A stretch of 46,885 nt of DNA from Epulopiscium sp. Nele67-Bin005. GTDB taxonomy: Bacteria; Bacillota; Clostridia; Lachnospirales; Cellulosilyticaceae. Location: assembly GCA_002007365.1 (NCBI GenBank), contig LNZR01000070.1, forward strand, positions 1 to 46,885. The letters run 5' to 3'. Position 1 is the stretch's first letter. Each line of letters opens with the position of its first letter. Position numbers and translations under genes: made by a program. Shown here piece after piece: positions 31,885 to 39,327 of this stretch. Below the pieces are notes generated by a model. That model made no database searches, was not told the origin of the DNA, and was given only the letters and a program-made list of their open reading frames with translations.

Positions 31885-33516
31885 ATGAAAACTATAACAA
31901 AAGTAGCAATTTATAGCAGAAAATCAAAATTCACTGGTAAAGGTGATAGTATAGAAAATCAAATAGAACTTTGTAAAATTTATATTAAAAATCACTTTGG
32001 AGATGTAGAGGTTTTTGTTTATGAAGATGAGGGGTTTTCAGGGGGGAATACTAATAGACCAGAATTCAAAAGGCTTATAGAAGATGCTAAAGAAAAGAAG
32101 TTTGAAGCATTGGTATGTTATAGATTGGATAGAATAAGTCGTAATGTTGCAGATTTTAGTGTATTGATTAAAGAGCTTGAAAGTTACGATATTGATTTTG
32201 TAAGTATTAAGGAGCAATTTGACACAACAAGTCCCTTAGGGCGTGCAATGATGCACATATCAGCCGTATTTGCCCAACTCGAGAGAGAAACGATTGCAGA
32301 AAGAATAAGAGATAATATGTTAGAGTCAGCAAAAAGTGGGAAATGGCTTGGTGGCATTACGCCAACGGGATTTTGTTCGGTGGAAAAAGTAGAGATAGTC
32401 GATGGCAAGGAATATAAATCTTGCTATTTAGTACCAATAGAGGAAGAAGTTAAAAAAGTTCGATTAATTTTTGAGATGTATTTACAATTTGAAAGTTTAT
32501 CCAAAGTTGAAACCTATCTCCTCAATAATGATATTTTGACAAAAAATAATACTGATTTTAAAAAATTTTCTATTAAGAATATATTAACAAATCCTGTATA
32601 TTGTATTGCTGATAGTATCATATATGATTATTTTATTAACAATAATTATGCTGTATCCGTGAATAAAGAGAAATTTGATGGTGAAAGTGGGGTGATGGGG
32701 TATAATAAAACTAACCAAAAAGCTAAACAACAACGACAACGCAAAGAAAGTGAATGGATTATCAGTGCGGGAGAACATAAAGGAATTATATCATCTCAAG
32801 ATTGGATTAAAGCCCAAATTTTAATTACTCAAAATCGTTCCACGGTAAGGCGCAACACGTGCAGTAAAGAAGCTTTGTTGTCAGGCATAATAAAGTGTAG
32901 TAAGTGTGGAAGTTGTATGCGACCTAAAATGAACAGAATGACTACTGATGGTTCAAGACGAAGTTATTATTATGTGTGTGAGCTTAAGGAACGAAGTAAA
33001 CGCCAGAAATGCGACCAACAAAACGCCAACGGTATTTATCTTGATGATTTAATTGAAAACTATATTAAGAGTATGAATACTGACAAAAATAAAGTAATTG
33101 AAAAACTTCGTGAAAAAACAAAAGATGTTAACCATAAAAAATTGGATAATAAAATTGAAGCTCTCGATAAACAAATAGAACAAAATAATAAAATTATCGA
33201 TAATTTGCTAAGTACGTTGGAAACTGCTCCTTCTCAAGTGGTAGAAATCATATTACAACGTATAAATGATATCGTAGAACAAAATAATAAAATTAATTTA
33301 GCGATAGAAAAAGCTGCTCAAATTGAAAATAAAAATAAAAATTTGGAAGCAAACTTGGAATTTGTGGAAAGTTTAATTCTGTCATTTTCAAAAGCTTATG
33401 ATACATTAGATTTTGAGACACGAAAACATTATATTAAATGCATAGTTGAAGAGATTGTATATAAATCAAAAGATGATATTGATGTGTACTTTCTTGGAGC
33501 TAAAACAAAAAAATGA
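31885..33516 (+). CDS. Large serine recombinase of the skin element (SpoIVCA-like)
   Basis: This 543-aa recombinase would integrate and excise the element in sigK. The resolvase domain spans about 5-150, with catalytic Ser14 in AIYSRKS, and CYRLDRISRN plus QFDTTSPLGRAMMHISAVFA later. The recombinase domain follows (about 165-290). A zinc ribbon lies near 335-380 (CSKCGSCMRPK ... CDQQ). A coiled coil covers 390-500, typical of integrases of this size. It stands adjacent to the 3' half of sigK, as spoIVCA does in Bacillus subtilis skin. GGAG precedes the ATG. Confidence 0.92.
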   Translation: MKTITKVAIYSRKSKFTGKGDSIENQIELCKIYIKNHFGDVEVFVYEDEGFSGGNTNRPEFKRLIEDAKEKKFEALVCYRLDRISRNVADFSVLIKELESYDIDFVSIKEQFDTTSPLGRAMMHISAVFAQLERETIAERIRDNMLESAKSGKWLGGITPTGFCSVEKVEIVDGKEYKSCYLVPIEEEVKKVRLIFEMYLQFESLSKVETYLLNNDILTKNNTDFKKFSIKNILTNPVYCIADSIIYDYFINNNYAVSVNKEKFDGESGVMGYNKTNQKAKQQRQRKESEWIISAGEHKGIISSQDWIKAQILITQNRSTVRRNTCSKEALLSGIIKCSKCGSCMRPKMNRMTTDGSRRSYYYVCELKERSKRQKCDQQNANGIYLDDLIENYIKSMNTDKNKVIEKLREKTKDVNHKKLDNKIEALDKQIEQNNKIIDNLLSTLETAPSQVVEIILQRINDIVEQNNKINLAIEKAAQIENKNKNLEANLEFVESLILSFSKAYDTLDFETRKHYIKCIVEEIVYKSKDDIDVYFLGAKTKK

Positions 33517-33550
33517 AGAGAAAAAATGTTGTCACTTAGTAATGATAGCG

Positions 33551-33554
33551 AACG
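33551..33554. other. attR core of the sigK-interrupting element
   Basis: AACG matches 3953-3956. The bases on either side differ between the two ends, so the crossover lies within these four bases. Confidence 0.8.
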
Positions 33555-33910
33555 AAATTCTGATGAGCGTTAGAACTTCTCGTAAACAAAAAAATGAAAC
33601 TTCTTTGCAATCTCCAATTGGTGTTGATAAAGAAGGCAACGAAATTAGTTTATTAGATGTTTTGTGTGTGGAAGATGATTCTACCTTTGATAAAGTTGAT
33701 ATGGATATTGAAAGCACTAGACTTTACGATAAAATTAAGCAGGTGTTAAAGCCTCGTGAAAAAGAAATTTTACAACTCCGTTATGGATTGAATAATCAAA
33801 AAGAAAAAACTCAACGTGAAATTGCTGAAGAAATGGGAATTTCTCGTTCTTATGTATCACGTATAGAAAAAAAAGCTCTAAAAAAACTATTTCAAGAATT
33901 AAATAAGTAA
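33551..33910 (+). CDS. sigK: Sporulation sigma factor SigK, 3' part (interrupted gene)
   Basis: This is the C-terminal half of SigK. After the AAC codon the frame reads EILMSVRTSRKQKNETSLQS, then GVDKEGNEISLLDVL, region 4 LKPREKEILQLRYGL and the helix-turn-helix TQREIAEEMGISRSYVSRIE. The frame remains open upstream to 33446 but that part belongs to the element. Joined to 3653-3952 it completes a 219-codon sigma factor. Without excision the protein cannot be made, so excision in the mother cell is presumably required for late sporulation. Confidence 0.93.
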   Translation, partial: NEILMSVRTSRKQKNETSLQSPIGVDKEGNEISLLDVLCVEDDSTFDKVDMDIESTRLYDKIKQVLKPREKEILQLRYGLNNQKEKTQREIAEEMGISRSYVSRIEKKALKKLFQELNK

Positions 33911-33914
33911 AAAA

Positions 33915-33954
33915 AAACTATTATTCTAAGAAATTTTAGAGTAGTAGTTTTTTT
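33915..33954 (+). terminator. sigK terminator
   Basis: AAACTATTATTCTAA pairs with TTAGAGTAGTAGTTT (two G-U pairs) and is followed by T's. It lies 4 bp after the sigK stop. Confidence 0.85.
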
Positions 33955-34077
33955 GAATGAAGTGTTCTTTGGTAAGTTTTAATATTTTTAACTTTTTATT
34001 TAAATACTAGTCATTAATTGGCACATACAAGCATAAACTAAGGGTAGAGCTAATGTTATTAAAAGGAGTTTTTTGTA

Positions 34078-34866
34078 ATGGTATTCAAAAATTTTCGTTT
34101 ATTGGTTAATGATGAAGACATCACTAAACGAGATATCAAAAAGATTTGTAAACAAGGGTTATCTTATGTAAAGGATTATGGTATTCAGTGGTATAAAGTT
34201 AACAAAACCTTTGAGGAAGACCGATTTTTGTGGCTTTGTTGTGAATATATTAATCCAAAAATCTATAACAAAAATATTTTAGATGGTGACACTAACACTG
34301 AATTGAAAAATCCTAGAAAGCCAACTCAAGCAGAACTAAAGGAGCAATTATTTGTGTGCTACGATACTGCTACTCATAAATTATACTTAAATGATTATAA
34401 GAAAAAAGGTTTTGTAACGCATTATTTATCTGAAACTTTACAAAAAGATGTTAAAATTGAAAAGTTCAGAGCTGATGCCCAAGATTTTCAAGATACGATG
34501 AACGGTGTTCACCACCTACATTTTAATCTAACTAATACTTTTGGCAATGTTTTATGTAATTCGCCATTTGATAAGATAATGGATATTTTTGAGGTAGAAG
34601 ACCACCCAAGTTATATCTCTGTTGAGTTTAATTATCATGATAAACCAAGTACTCAGGTTTTGGATAAAGTTGCGCTATATGAAAAATGGCAACGTTCTGA
34701 TAACTTTAAAAAGATAACAGTTATAGGAAGTGATGCTAATAATTTAGTTCATAACTATGATTTTATTGGTATCGTAAAAAATATCAGAATTAGTGTAAAA
34801 CGTGAGAATGACGGAAGATTTGACCCTGAAGTTGTTAAATCAGAATTTTTAAAGAAAATTAGATAA
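34078..34866 (+). CDS. Unrecognised 262-aa protein
   Basis: I do not recognise this protein. It begins MVFKNFRLLVNDEDITKRDI and is rich in aromatic and charged residues without membrane segments. The region DKIMDIFEVEDHPSYISVEF and the C-terminal VIGSDANNLVHNYDFIGIVK suggest a mixed alpha/beta fold. It has AAGGAG before its start and its own terminator after. Standing alone between sigK and an invertible cassette, it might be an accessory or phage-defence gene, but nothing in the sequence proves this. Confidence 0.6.
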   Translation: MVFKNFRLLVNDEDITKRDIKKICKQGLSYVKDYGIQWYKVNKTFEEDRFLWLCCEYINPKIYNKNILDGDTNTELKNPRKPTQAELKEQLFVCYDTATHKLYLNDYKKKGFVTHYLSETLQKDVKIEKFRADAQDFQDTMNGVHHLHFNLTNTFGNVLCNSPFDKIMDIFEVEDHPSYISVEFNYHDKPSTQVLDKVALYEKWQRSDNFKKITVIGSDANNLVHNYDFIGIVKNIRISVKRENDGRFDPEVVKSEFLKKIR

Positions 34867-34896
34867 AAAAACTGCATCTTTAAGGGTGCAGTTTTT
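34867..34896. terminator. Bidirectional terminator
   Basis: AAAACTGCATC and GGGTGCAGTTTT form a stem with T's on one side and A's on the other. It ends both the 262-aa gene (rightward) and, overlapping its stop codon, the tyrosine recombinase gene (leftward). Confidence 0.85.
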
Positions 34897-35803
34897 AAAT
34901 TTGTAATAAATTTCTTGGATTTTTATGCAAAAGAATATCTTTTTGTTTGGCACTAGAAACAAATGTATAAATTTCAGTTACGTTTATGGAGCTATGTCCT
35001 AACATTTTTTGTATATACCTAATATCAACATCTTGTTCTAAAAGTAGAGTTGCAAAAGAGTGTCTGAACATATGAGGAGTTATATGTTGGGTAATTCCGG
35101 CAATATTAGAATATTTCTTTATCATTATGCGTACTGACTGGTCAGATAACATATTTCCCCTATTATTAATAAAATAATAATCTTGATTTTTAATTTGATG
35201 ATAAAAAGTAAGTTCATAATCTTTTAGAGCATCAAGAACTTTTTGCGTTGCCAAAGTTAAAACCCTTTCTTTTGAACCTTTTCCATTAATTATAATTGTC
35301 CCATTTACTAAATCTAAATTATCCTTTTTCAATTCACACAACTCTGAAATACGTATTCCAGTAGCAAATAGTAATTCAAGAATTGCCACATCTCTTACAA
35401 CAAATTTATCCTCAAAATTATCTTTATAAAAATACATAGTGGTAAATAATTTTTCAAGTATATGTATAGGAATTATTTTAGGAATAAAGGTAGGTTGTCT
35501 AAATTTAACTTGAAGGATATGTTTATAATCTTCGGATATAAAATTATTATGCTTTAAATAGGTAAAGAATGCATTTAAGCTCGCCAATTTTCTTTTAACA
35601 GTTTTTGGTTTATATTTATAATGTATGTGAGTAATATATTCATTCAATAAAGTATCCTCTATAGCGCTATAATTTTGCGTTTGCATAAAAGTAATAAATT
35701 GAAGAATATCGATTTTATAAGCTTTAATAGTCTTATCACTTAACCTCTTATATTCTTTACAAAAATTAATATATTCCTCAGAGTGAGATATCATATTATT
35801 CAT
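34895..35803 (-). CDS. Tyrosine recombinase next to the inverted repeats
   Basis: This 302-aa protein is a XerC/D-like recombinase. An N-terminal SAM-like core-binding domain (SHSEEYINFCKEYKRLSDKT ... LNAFFTYLKHNNF) covers residues 1-95. The catalytic domain has Arg in TGIRISELCEL near 152, Lys in GKGSKERVL near 175, HMFRHSFATLLL near 244, LGHSS near 268 and the nucleophile Tyr of EIYTFVSS near 279. All catalytic residues are visible. Its start lies 45 bp from the left inverted repeat; TATAAT (complement of 35826-35831) may be its -10. Most likely it inverts the adjacent cassette. Confidence 0.9.
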   Translation of the reverse strand: MNNMISHSEEYINFCKEYKRLSDKTIKAYKIDILQFITFMQTQNYSAIEDTLLNEYITHIHYKYKPKTVKRKLASLNAFFTYLKHNNFISEDYKHILQVKFRQPTFIPKIIPIHILEKLFTTMYFYKDNFEDKFVVRDVAILELLFATGIRISELCELKKDNLDLVNGTIIINGKGSKERVLTLATQKVLDALKDYELTFYHQIKNQDYYFINNRGNMLSDQSVRIMIKKYSNIAGITQHITPHMFRHSFATLLLEQDVDIRYIQKMLGHSSINVTEIYTFVSSAKQKDILLHKNPRNLLQI

Positions 35804-35847
35804 AGTTATACTCCTTTTTCTTTTATTATATCATATTAAAATGATAA

Positions 35848-35898
35848 ATAAATAAAGGATAATAAATAATTATCTATGAATATCTTTTTGCAGAAAGG
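35848..35898. repeat. Left inverted repeat of invertible cassette
   Basis: The 43 bp at 35848-35890 are the exact reverse complement of 38482-38524. After one mismatch, seven more pairs extend it to 51 bp (35848-35898 with 38474-38524). Within it GATAAT-aaata-ATTATC (35858-35874) is a short dyad suited to a tyrosine recombinase core site. The end AGAAAGG doubles as the ribosome binding site of the ATP-grasp gene. Confidence 0.95.
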
Positions 35899-35904
35899 AT
35901 TTAT

Positions 35905-36996
35905 ATGAAAATTTTTGTTGGCAAAAGAGAATCTGATATATTAACCTATAATATCTTTAATATAACTATTACAAGATGGGGAAGTAACGATGGGAATAAT
36001 TATGCATTTGATAATTTAGAAAAATATAAGGACTCTACCTATGTAGATTGGATAACTGAAGTTTTAGATAAGTTAACTAAAAATATAGAAGAGTTTGAAC
36101 TTCACTTTTATAACCAAGATATTGCTCACAAAGTTATAAAAAAACAACCTAAATATAAATCATATATAAAAAATCTAAATTTAGAAAGTACGATTGACCA
36201 ATTTAATAATAAAACGGAATGTAGAAAGTGGTTGGGAGATTTTACTAAAGTTATACCTTATCAAAGTTTACTAAAAGAGGAATGTAGTTATTCAAATTTA
36301 TGTAGATTATTTCCAGAATTTTATCAATTTATTATTCAGGAAAATTACTCTGGTGGAGGAGAAGGGACTTATAAACTTAATAAAGAGACTGAACAAAGTG
36401 TACAAGCTAACTTAGAACCAAAGGAGCAATATCTTGTTTCTCCATTTTATGAGGTATCAAATTCTTATAGTACAACCTTATTAGTTAGTAAAGATAATAT
36501 TTGTATTTTGCCAGTATCTATACAAAATATTATTCCTCATAATAATAAGTTTTATTTTGCTGGAAATACTTTTGCAAATATTCCAACTAATATTAAGGAA
36601 AAAATTTATCAACTTTCTAAAATAATAGGAGATAAAATTCGGACTGATAAAAAGTATAGAGGTATTTGTGGCATTGATTTTATAGAAAGTAACGAAGAAA
36701 TTTTTCCGATTGAAATAAATCCTCGTTACTTAGGGTCATCATATGTTATAAATAAAGCTCTTAATGACTCTAACTTACCTTCTCTTTTTGAATTAAATAC
36801 TAGATGTTTTGAAAATAAGCTAGATAATGAATTAACATTTAAATTAGAAAATTTATCAATACCATATGAACATCATTATGTGTTTTCATTTAATAATACT
36901 AATAATATAGATGGAGAAAAATTTTATGATGGTTATGATGAAATATATTTGGGTAAATATGGAGAATATTTATACCGATATATTACGCATCTTTAG
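35905..36996 (+). CDS. ATP-grasp ligase in invertible cassette
   Basis: This 363-aa protein is an ATP-grasp enzyme, a family that ligates a carboxylate to an amine or similar nucleophile through an acylphosphate. FIIQENYSGGGEGTYKLN near 146-163 carries the glycine-rich grasp loop. YRGICGIDFIESNEEIFPIE then INPRYLGSSYVINKAL (about 250-286) supplies the metal-binding Glu/Asn and the catalytic Arg. The N-terminal 100 residues form a preATP-grasp region unlike anything I know. Substrate unknown. Its ribosome binding site lies in the left inverted repeat. The end overlaps the pentapeptide gene. Confidence 0.8.
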   Translation: MKIFVGKRESDILTYNIFNITITRWGSNDGNNYAFDNLEKYKDSTYVDWITEVLDKLTKNIEEFELHFYNQDIAHKVIKKQPKYKSYIKNLNLESTIDQFNNKTECRKWLGDFTKVIPYQSLLKEECSYSNLCRLFPEFYQFIIQENYSGGGEGTYKLNKETEQSVQANLEPKEQYLVSPFYEVSNSYSTTLLVSKDNICILPVSIQNIIPHNNKFYFAGNTFANIPTNIKEKIYQLSKIIGDKIRTDKKYRGICGIDFIESNEEIFPIEINPRYLGSSYVINKALNDSNLPSLFELNTRCFENKLDNELTFKLENLSIPYEHHYVFSFNNTNNIDGEKFYDGYDEIYLGKYGEYLYRYITHL

Positions 36997-38464
36997 AATT
37001 ATTTGAGTTAACAGTGATATTTATAGTGGGATTGATATTAACAGCAATATTTTTAAAAGAAATACCCAATTTTTTATTATTACTTTGTAGTTCTTGTTCA
37101 GCTTCATTAAGGGGATAGTTCGGTGAGCTATCTCCATTTTCTGCAATATTTTTAGCTTTTGCAACTGCTTCACTTAAATAGTAAGCCCCAGCTAATACCA
37201 CTAGTCCTTTGTTGAATATTGCTTCTAAGCTTTGAAAAATTTCTACGGGGTTTTCGCTAATGAATGTACTAATTTCAATAAAAGCTGCAATTGGAGAATT
37301 ATGCATAAGTTGTATTTTGTAGTAGCATTTTTTATCTAAAGCATTATCAATTGCTTGATATAAGGTAGCTATTTTCTCGATTTGAGTATGTTCAATATCA
37401 GTTTCAAAGTAAATTGTAGTGGATAAATTTGTACTCCCTAGTAAGCTATTTTGAAGTGCAGATATTTCAGGTGAAAAAATTTCTTTCTGTATATGGTTGA
37501 AAGATTGTATTTCTTTTATAACCTTGAAGTATAATTCTTGCTTGAAACTAGGTTTTTCTATAGGAATAAAGTTTATTAATTTACAATAATTTTTAATCAT
37601 TCTAAATTGGCTATTCTTAATAGTGGCTAATAATCCTTCTTCAAGCAAGTTTTGAATTTCATTAGCATCATTAGAGGCTTGGGTAGCTAATTTTAAAATA
37701 ATTAGAGGAAAAAAACTTTTTTTCTCGGTATAATAAGCTATTAAATCGGGAATATTTAATAAATATTCTTCTATACTTATTCCTTTTTTAGTAGTAGCAG
37801 ATGAAATGCTTATCTTTTTATCAGTATTATCTTTGTTAGAAATTAAGTATTGTAACCCTCCAAAAATAAAAGGAATAGTTGGAAACGGAAGTATAACATT
37901 TTCCAGTTCTATATTATCAAAAGTTACAAATTCAAAGTTCATTTTTTTAAACTTAGTTGAGTTTATATGACAATTTTTAAAGATAGCATTTTCTAAGTAA
38001 AGTGAGTCCCAAATACAATTTTCAAAACTACAATTAATGAATTTACACCCAGTCATAGAAACGGAGTCAAAAGTACAATTTTTAAAATTAGTATCAGTAA
38101 AAATGCTTTCATTAAATCTAGTATTATTTAAACATAAATCTTTAAAGTTACCCTCAATAAAATAACAAGAACTAAAGTTAGTATCATTATACATCATTTC
38201 TTTTGTCATAGGCAAAGTAATATAAAAGTTACACTTATAAAATATTGAACCTGAAAATCCAGTTTTAGTACACGAGATATTTTCAAAAGTACAGTTTTTG
38301 AAGTTTAATTCTCGCAAATTTTTACCTTCAAATTCAAAGTCTTTAGGTATGTTCCCATCTTGGAAAGTTGGCTCAGTTTGAATGCGATAGTATTCTTTAT
38401 TATTCATATGTTTAGTTAGACGTTTAGTAACATTCTTTATATCATGGGATATAAGTTGTGACAT
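36983..38464 (-). CDS. Pentapeptide-repeat protein in invertible cassette
   Basis: This 493-aa protein has about 25 pentapeptide repeats at residues 45-195 (FKNCTFENISCTKTGFSGSI, FKNCTFDSVSMTGCKFINCS), which form a right-handed four-sided beta helix. The remaining 300 residues are helical (LIAYYTEKKSFFPLIILKLA) with a hydrophobic region near 425-445 (VEIFQSLEAIFNKGLVVLAG). A beta-prone tail follows (FKNIAVNINPTINITVNSNN). Not like Qnr/MfpA, which consist only of repeats. RBS AAAGGGG within the right inverted repeat. In the present orientation this gene faces the outside promoter. Confidence 0.85.
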   Translation of the reverse strand: MSQLISHDIKNVTKRLTKHMNNKEYYRIQTEPTFQDGNIPKDFEFEGKNLRELNFKNCTFENISCTKTGFSGSIFYKCNFYITLPMTKEMMYNDTNFSSCYFIEGNFKDLCLNNTRFNESIFTDTNFKNCTFDSVSMTGCKFINCSFENCIWDSLYLENAIFKNCHINSTKFKKMNFEFVTFDNIELENVILPFPTIPFIFGGLQYLISNKDNTDKKISISSATTKKGISIEEYLLNIPDLIAYYTEKKSFFPLIILKLATQASNDANEIQNLLEEGLLATIKNSQFRMIKNYCKLINFIPIEKPSFKQELYFKVIKEIQSFNHIQKEIFSPEISALQNSLLGSTNLSTTIYFETDIEHTQIEKIATLYQAIDNALDKKCYYKIQLMHNSPIAAFIEISTFISENPVEIFQSLEAIFNKGLVVLAGAYYLSEAVAKAKNIAENGDSSPNYPLNEAEQELQSNNKKLGISFKNIAVNINPTINITVNSNNSKDA

Positions 38465-38473
38465 AGGTGTTCC

Positions 38474-38524
38474 CCTTTCTACAAAAAGATATTCATAGAT
38501 AATTATTTATTATCCTTTATTTAT
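38474..38524. repeat. Right inverted repeat of invertible cassette
   Basis: This is the reverse complement of 35848-35898 with one mismatch (38481). The recombinase-core-like dyad is at 38498-38514. The complement of 38509-38514 (GATAAT) also serves as a candidate -10. Confidence 0.95.
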
Positions 38525-38538
38525 CCTTTTACTGTTGA
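38509..38538 (-). promoter_or_regulatory. Candidate hybrid promoter spanning the right repeat boundary
   Basis: On the minus strand TCAACA (complement of 38533-38538) is followed after 18 bp by GATAAT (complement of 38509-38514). The -35 lies outside the invertible segment and the -10 inside. At the left end the equivalent position has no good -35, so only the gene at the right would be on. Confidence 0.45.
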
Positions 38539-38752
38539 GTATATTTTTGATATATATTTTATATAAATACTTATTTTTAGTATGGCTATTTCTCTAAGAT
38601 ATATACCTTTAAGTTAGTTGAGAGTATTATGGTCAAACAATTGTGTTAAAGTATACTAAAGAATATTAATATATAAAATATAATTTTTGTTGTAAGTGTA
38701 ATAAATTTATTATATCAGTTTTTATTTGCAAATTCTACATTTTTTTACACGC
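38525..38752 (-). promoter_or_regulatory. AT-rich gap to the right of the cassette
   Basis: No gene was found in these 228 bases, which are extremely AT-rich. They are the upstream region for leftward transcription into the cassette. Apart from the candidate promoter nothing could be assigned. Confidence 0.4.
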
Positions 38753-38784
38753 AAAAAAGACGCACCATAATAGTACGTCTTTTT
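38753..38784 (-). terminator. Terminator of the DUF1540 gene
   Basis: AAAAAGACG and CGTCTTTTT form a stem with a 13-nt loop; on the minus strand it is followed by T's. It lies 12 bp after the DUF1540 stop and keeps its transcript from running into the cassette. Confidence 0.85.
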
Positions 38785-38795
38785 CTGAATGTTTG

Positions 38796-39104
38796 TTAAT
38801 ATTCGCAGAAACTAGAGCATGCTGTATCAAATTCATTAGTAGCCTCAAAACCTGCAACATCTACAGATTGAGCGTGGCATTTGCAACCTTCATTGTGTGA
38901 ACAATTTGTAGCCTGACAGCTAATTTCTGTTTCAGGTACAGCATTTTCAGAATGATTAGTTGCGCCATGACCTTCTAAGAAGTTTGTACAACACGTTGCG
39001 TCCGTTGAATGTGCATTGTTACCAGCTACGTCAATGCTATTTAAGCCACATAGACTGCTACAATTATGAGCACAATTACTAACACTACAGTTTAAGTTTG
39101 GCAT
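38796..39104 (-). CDS. Cysteine-rich protein with two DUF1540 domains
   Basis: This 102-aa protein has two similar Cys-rich units. The first is LNCSVSNCAHNCSSLCGLNS to CCTNF (about 3-42). The second is ISCQATNCSHNEGCKCHAQS to CSSFCEY. Both match DUF1540 (C-x4-C-x(n)-C-x-A-x2-I-x-V-x-G and a late C-x-x-F). DUF1540 proteins are widespread in Clostridia; a metal-binding role is probable from the cysteines but unproven. AAGGGG lies 8 nt before the ATG. It follows the 32-aa gene. Confidence 0.85.
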   Translation of the reverse strand: MPNLNCSVSNCAHNCSSLCGLNSIDVAGNNAHSTDATCCTNFLEGHGATNHSENAVPETEISCQATNCSHNEGCKCHAQSVDVAGFEATNEFDTACSSFCEY

Positions 39105-39129
39105 ACTCTATTCCCCTTTCGGAATAAAA

Positions 39130-39228
39130 TTATTTACATCCACAATCAGTTGAAGAAGAGTTTGTTGCACTGTTGTTCCCACAGTTTTTTGCTCCGTTGT
39201 TTGCTTTGTTGTTTGATTTTTTAGCCAT
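39130..39228 (-). CDS. Tiny Asn/Ser-rich protein with C-terminal cysteines, 32 aa
   Basis: The frame MAKKSNNKANNGAKNCGNNS ends SSTDCGCK. It has a very good ribosome binding site (GAGGTG, 6 nt before ATG). It lies 25 bp upstream of the DUF1540 gene on the same strand, so they are probably cotranscribed. Function unknown; the Cys motif NCGNN...DCGCK could bind metal. Confidence 0.6.
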   Translation of the reverse strand: MAKKSNNKANNGAKNCGNNSATNSSSTDCGCK

Positions 39229-39257
39229 GATCTTCACCTCATATAAATTTGTTTTGT

Positions 39258-39299
39258 TACTACAACTTGTAGTACACTAGTAGTATGCCACGCTTTCAA
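39258..39299 (-). promoter_or_regulatory. Promoter overlapped by BlaI/MecI-like palindrome
   Basis: TACTACAA-C-TTGTAGTA (39258-39274) is a perfect 8-1-8 palindrome resembling BlaI/MecI/CopY operators (TACTACA...TGTAGTA). On the minus strand TTGAAA (complement of 39294-39299) and TGTACT (complement of 39271-39276) are 17 bp apart, with the palindrome overlapping the -10. It would control the 32-aa and DUF1540 genes. Confidence 0.5.
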
Positions 39300-39327
39300 A
39301 AAAATATTTATAAAATTTACTGTTATT

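Larger units (their letters stand above)
3953..33550. mobile_element. 29.6-kb skin-type prophage inserted in sigK
   Basis: The element is defined by the two sigK halves, shared AACG cores and a large serine recombinase beside the right boundary. That is the architecture of the Bacillus subtilis and Clostridioides difficile skin elements. It holds a nearly full siphophage set: packaging, head, tail, lysis, replication, recombination and lysogeny control. I see no obvious gap in the structural module. The late genes run rightward from the left end, the early genes run leftward from about 29.5 to 23.4 kb, and the accessory genes and recombinase fill the right end. Confidence 0.9.
35848..38524. 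mobile_element. Putative invertible two-gene cassette (2.68 kb)
   Basis: Two convergent genes with 14-bp overlapping ends fill the space between near-perfect inverted repeats, and each start codon lies 6-10 bp inside a repeat. A tyrosine recombinase gene stands just outside. There is no transposase and no flanking target-site duplication. Inversion would swap which gene faces the right-hand promoter region. Confidence 0.7.

Noticed and set aside
33446-33550. Upstream extension of the 3' sigK frame with an ATG at 33446
   Set aside because: The extension overlaps the recombinase gene and is not SigK-like; the SigK sequence begins exactly at the AACG core.
35848-38524. Composite transposon or IS bounded by inverted repeats
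   Set aside because: No transposase inside, no target-site duplication beside the repeats, and the recombinase is outside; an invertible segment explains it better.
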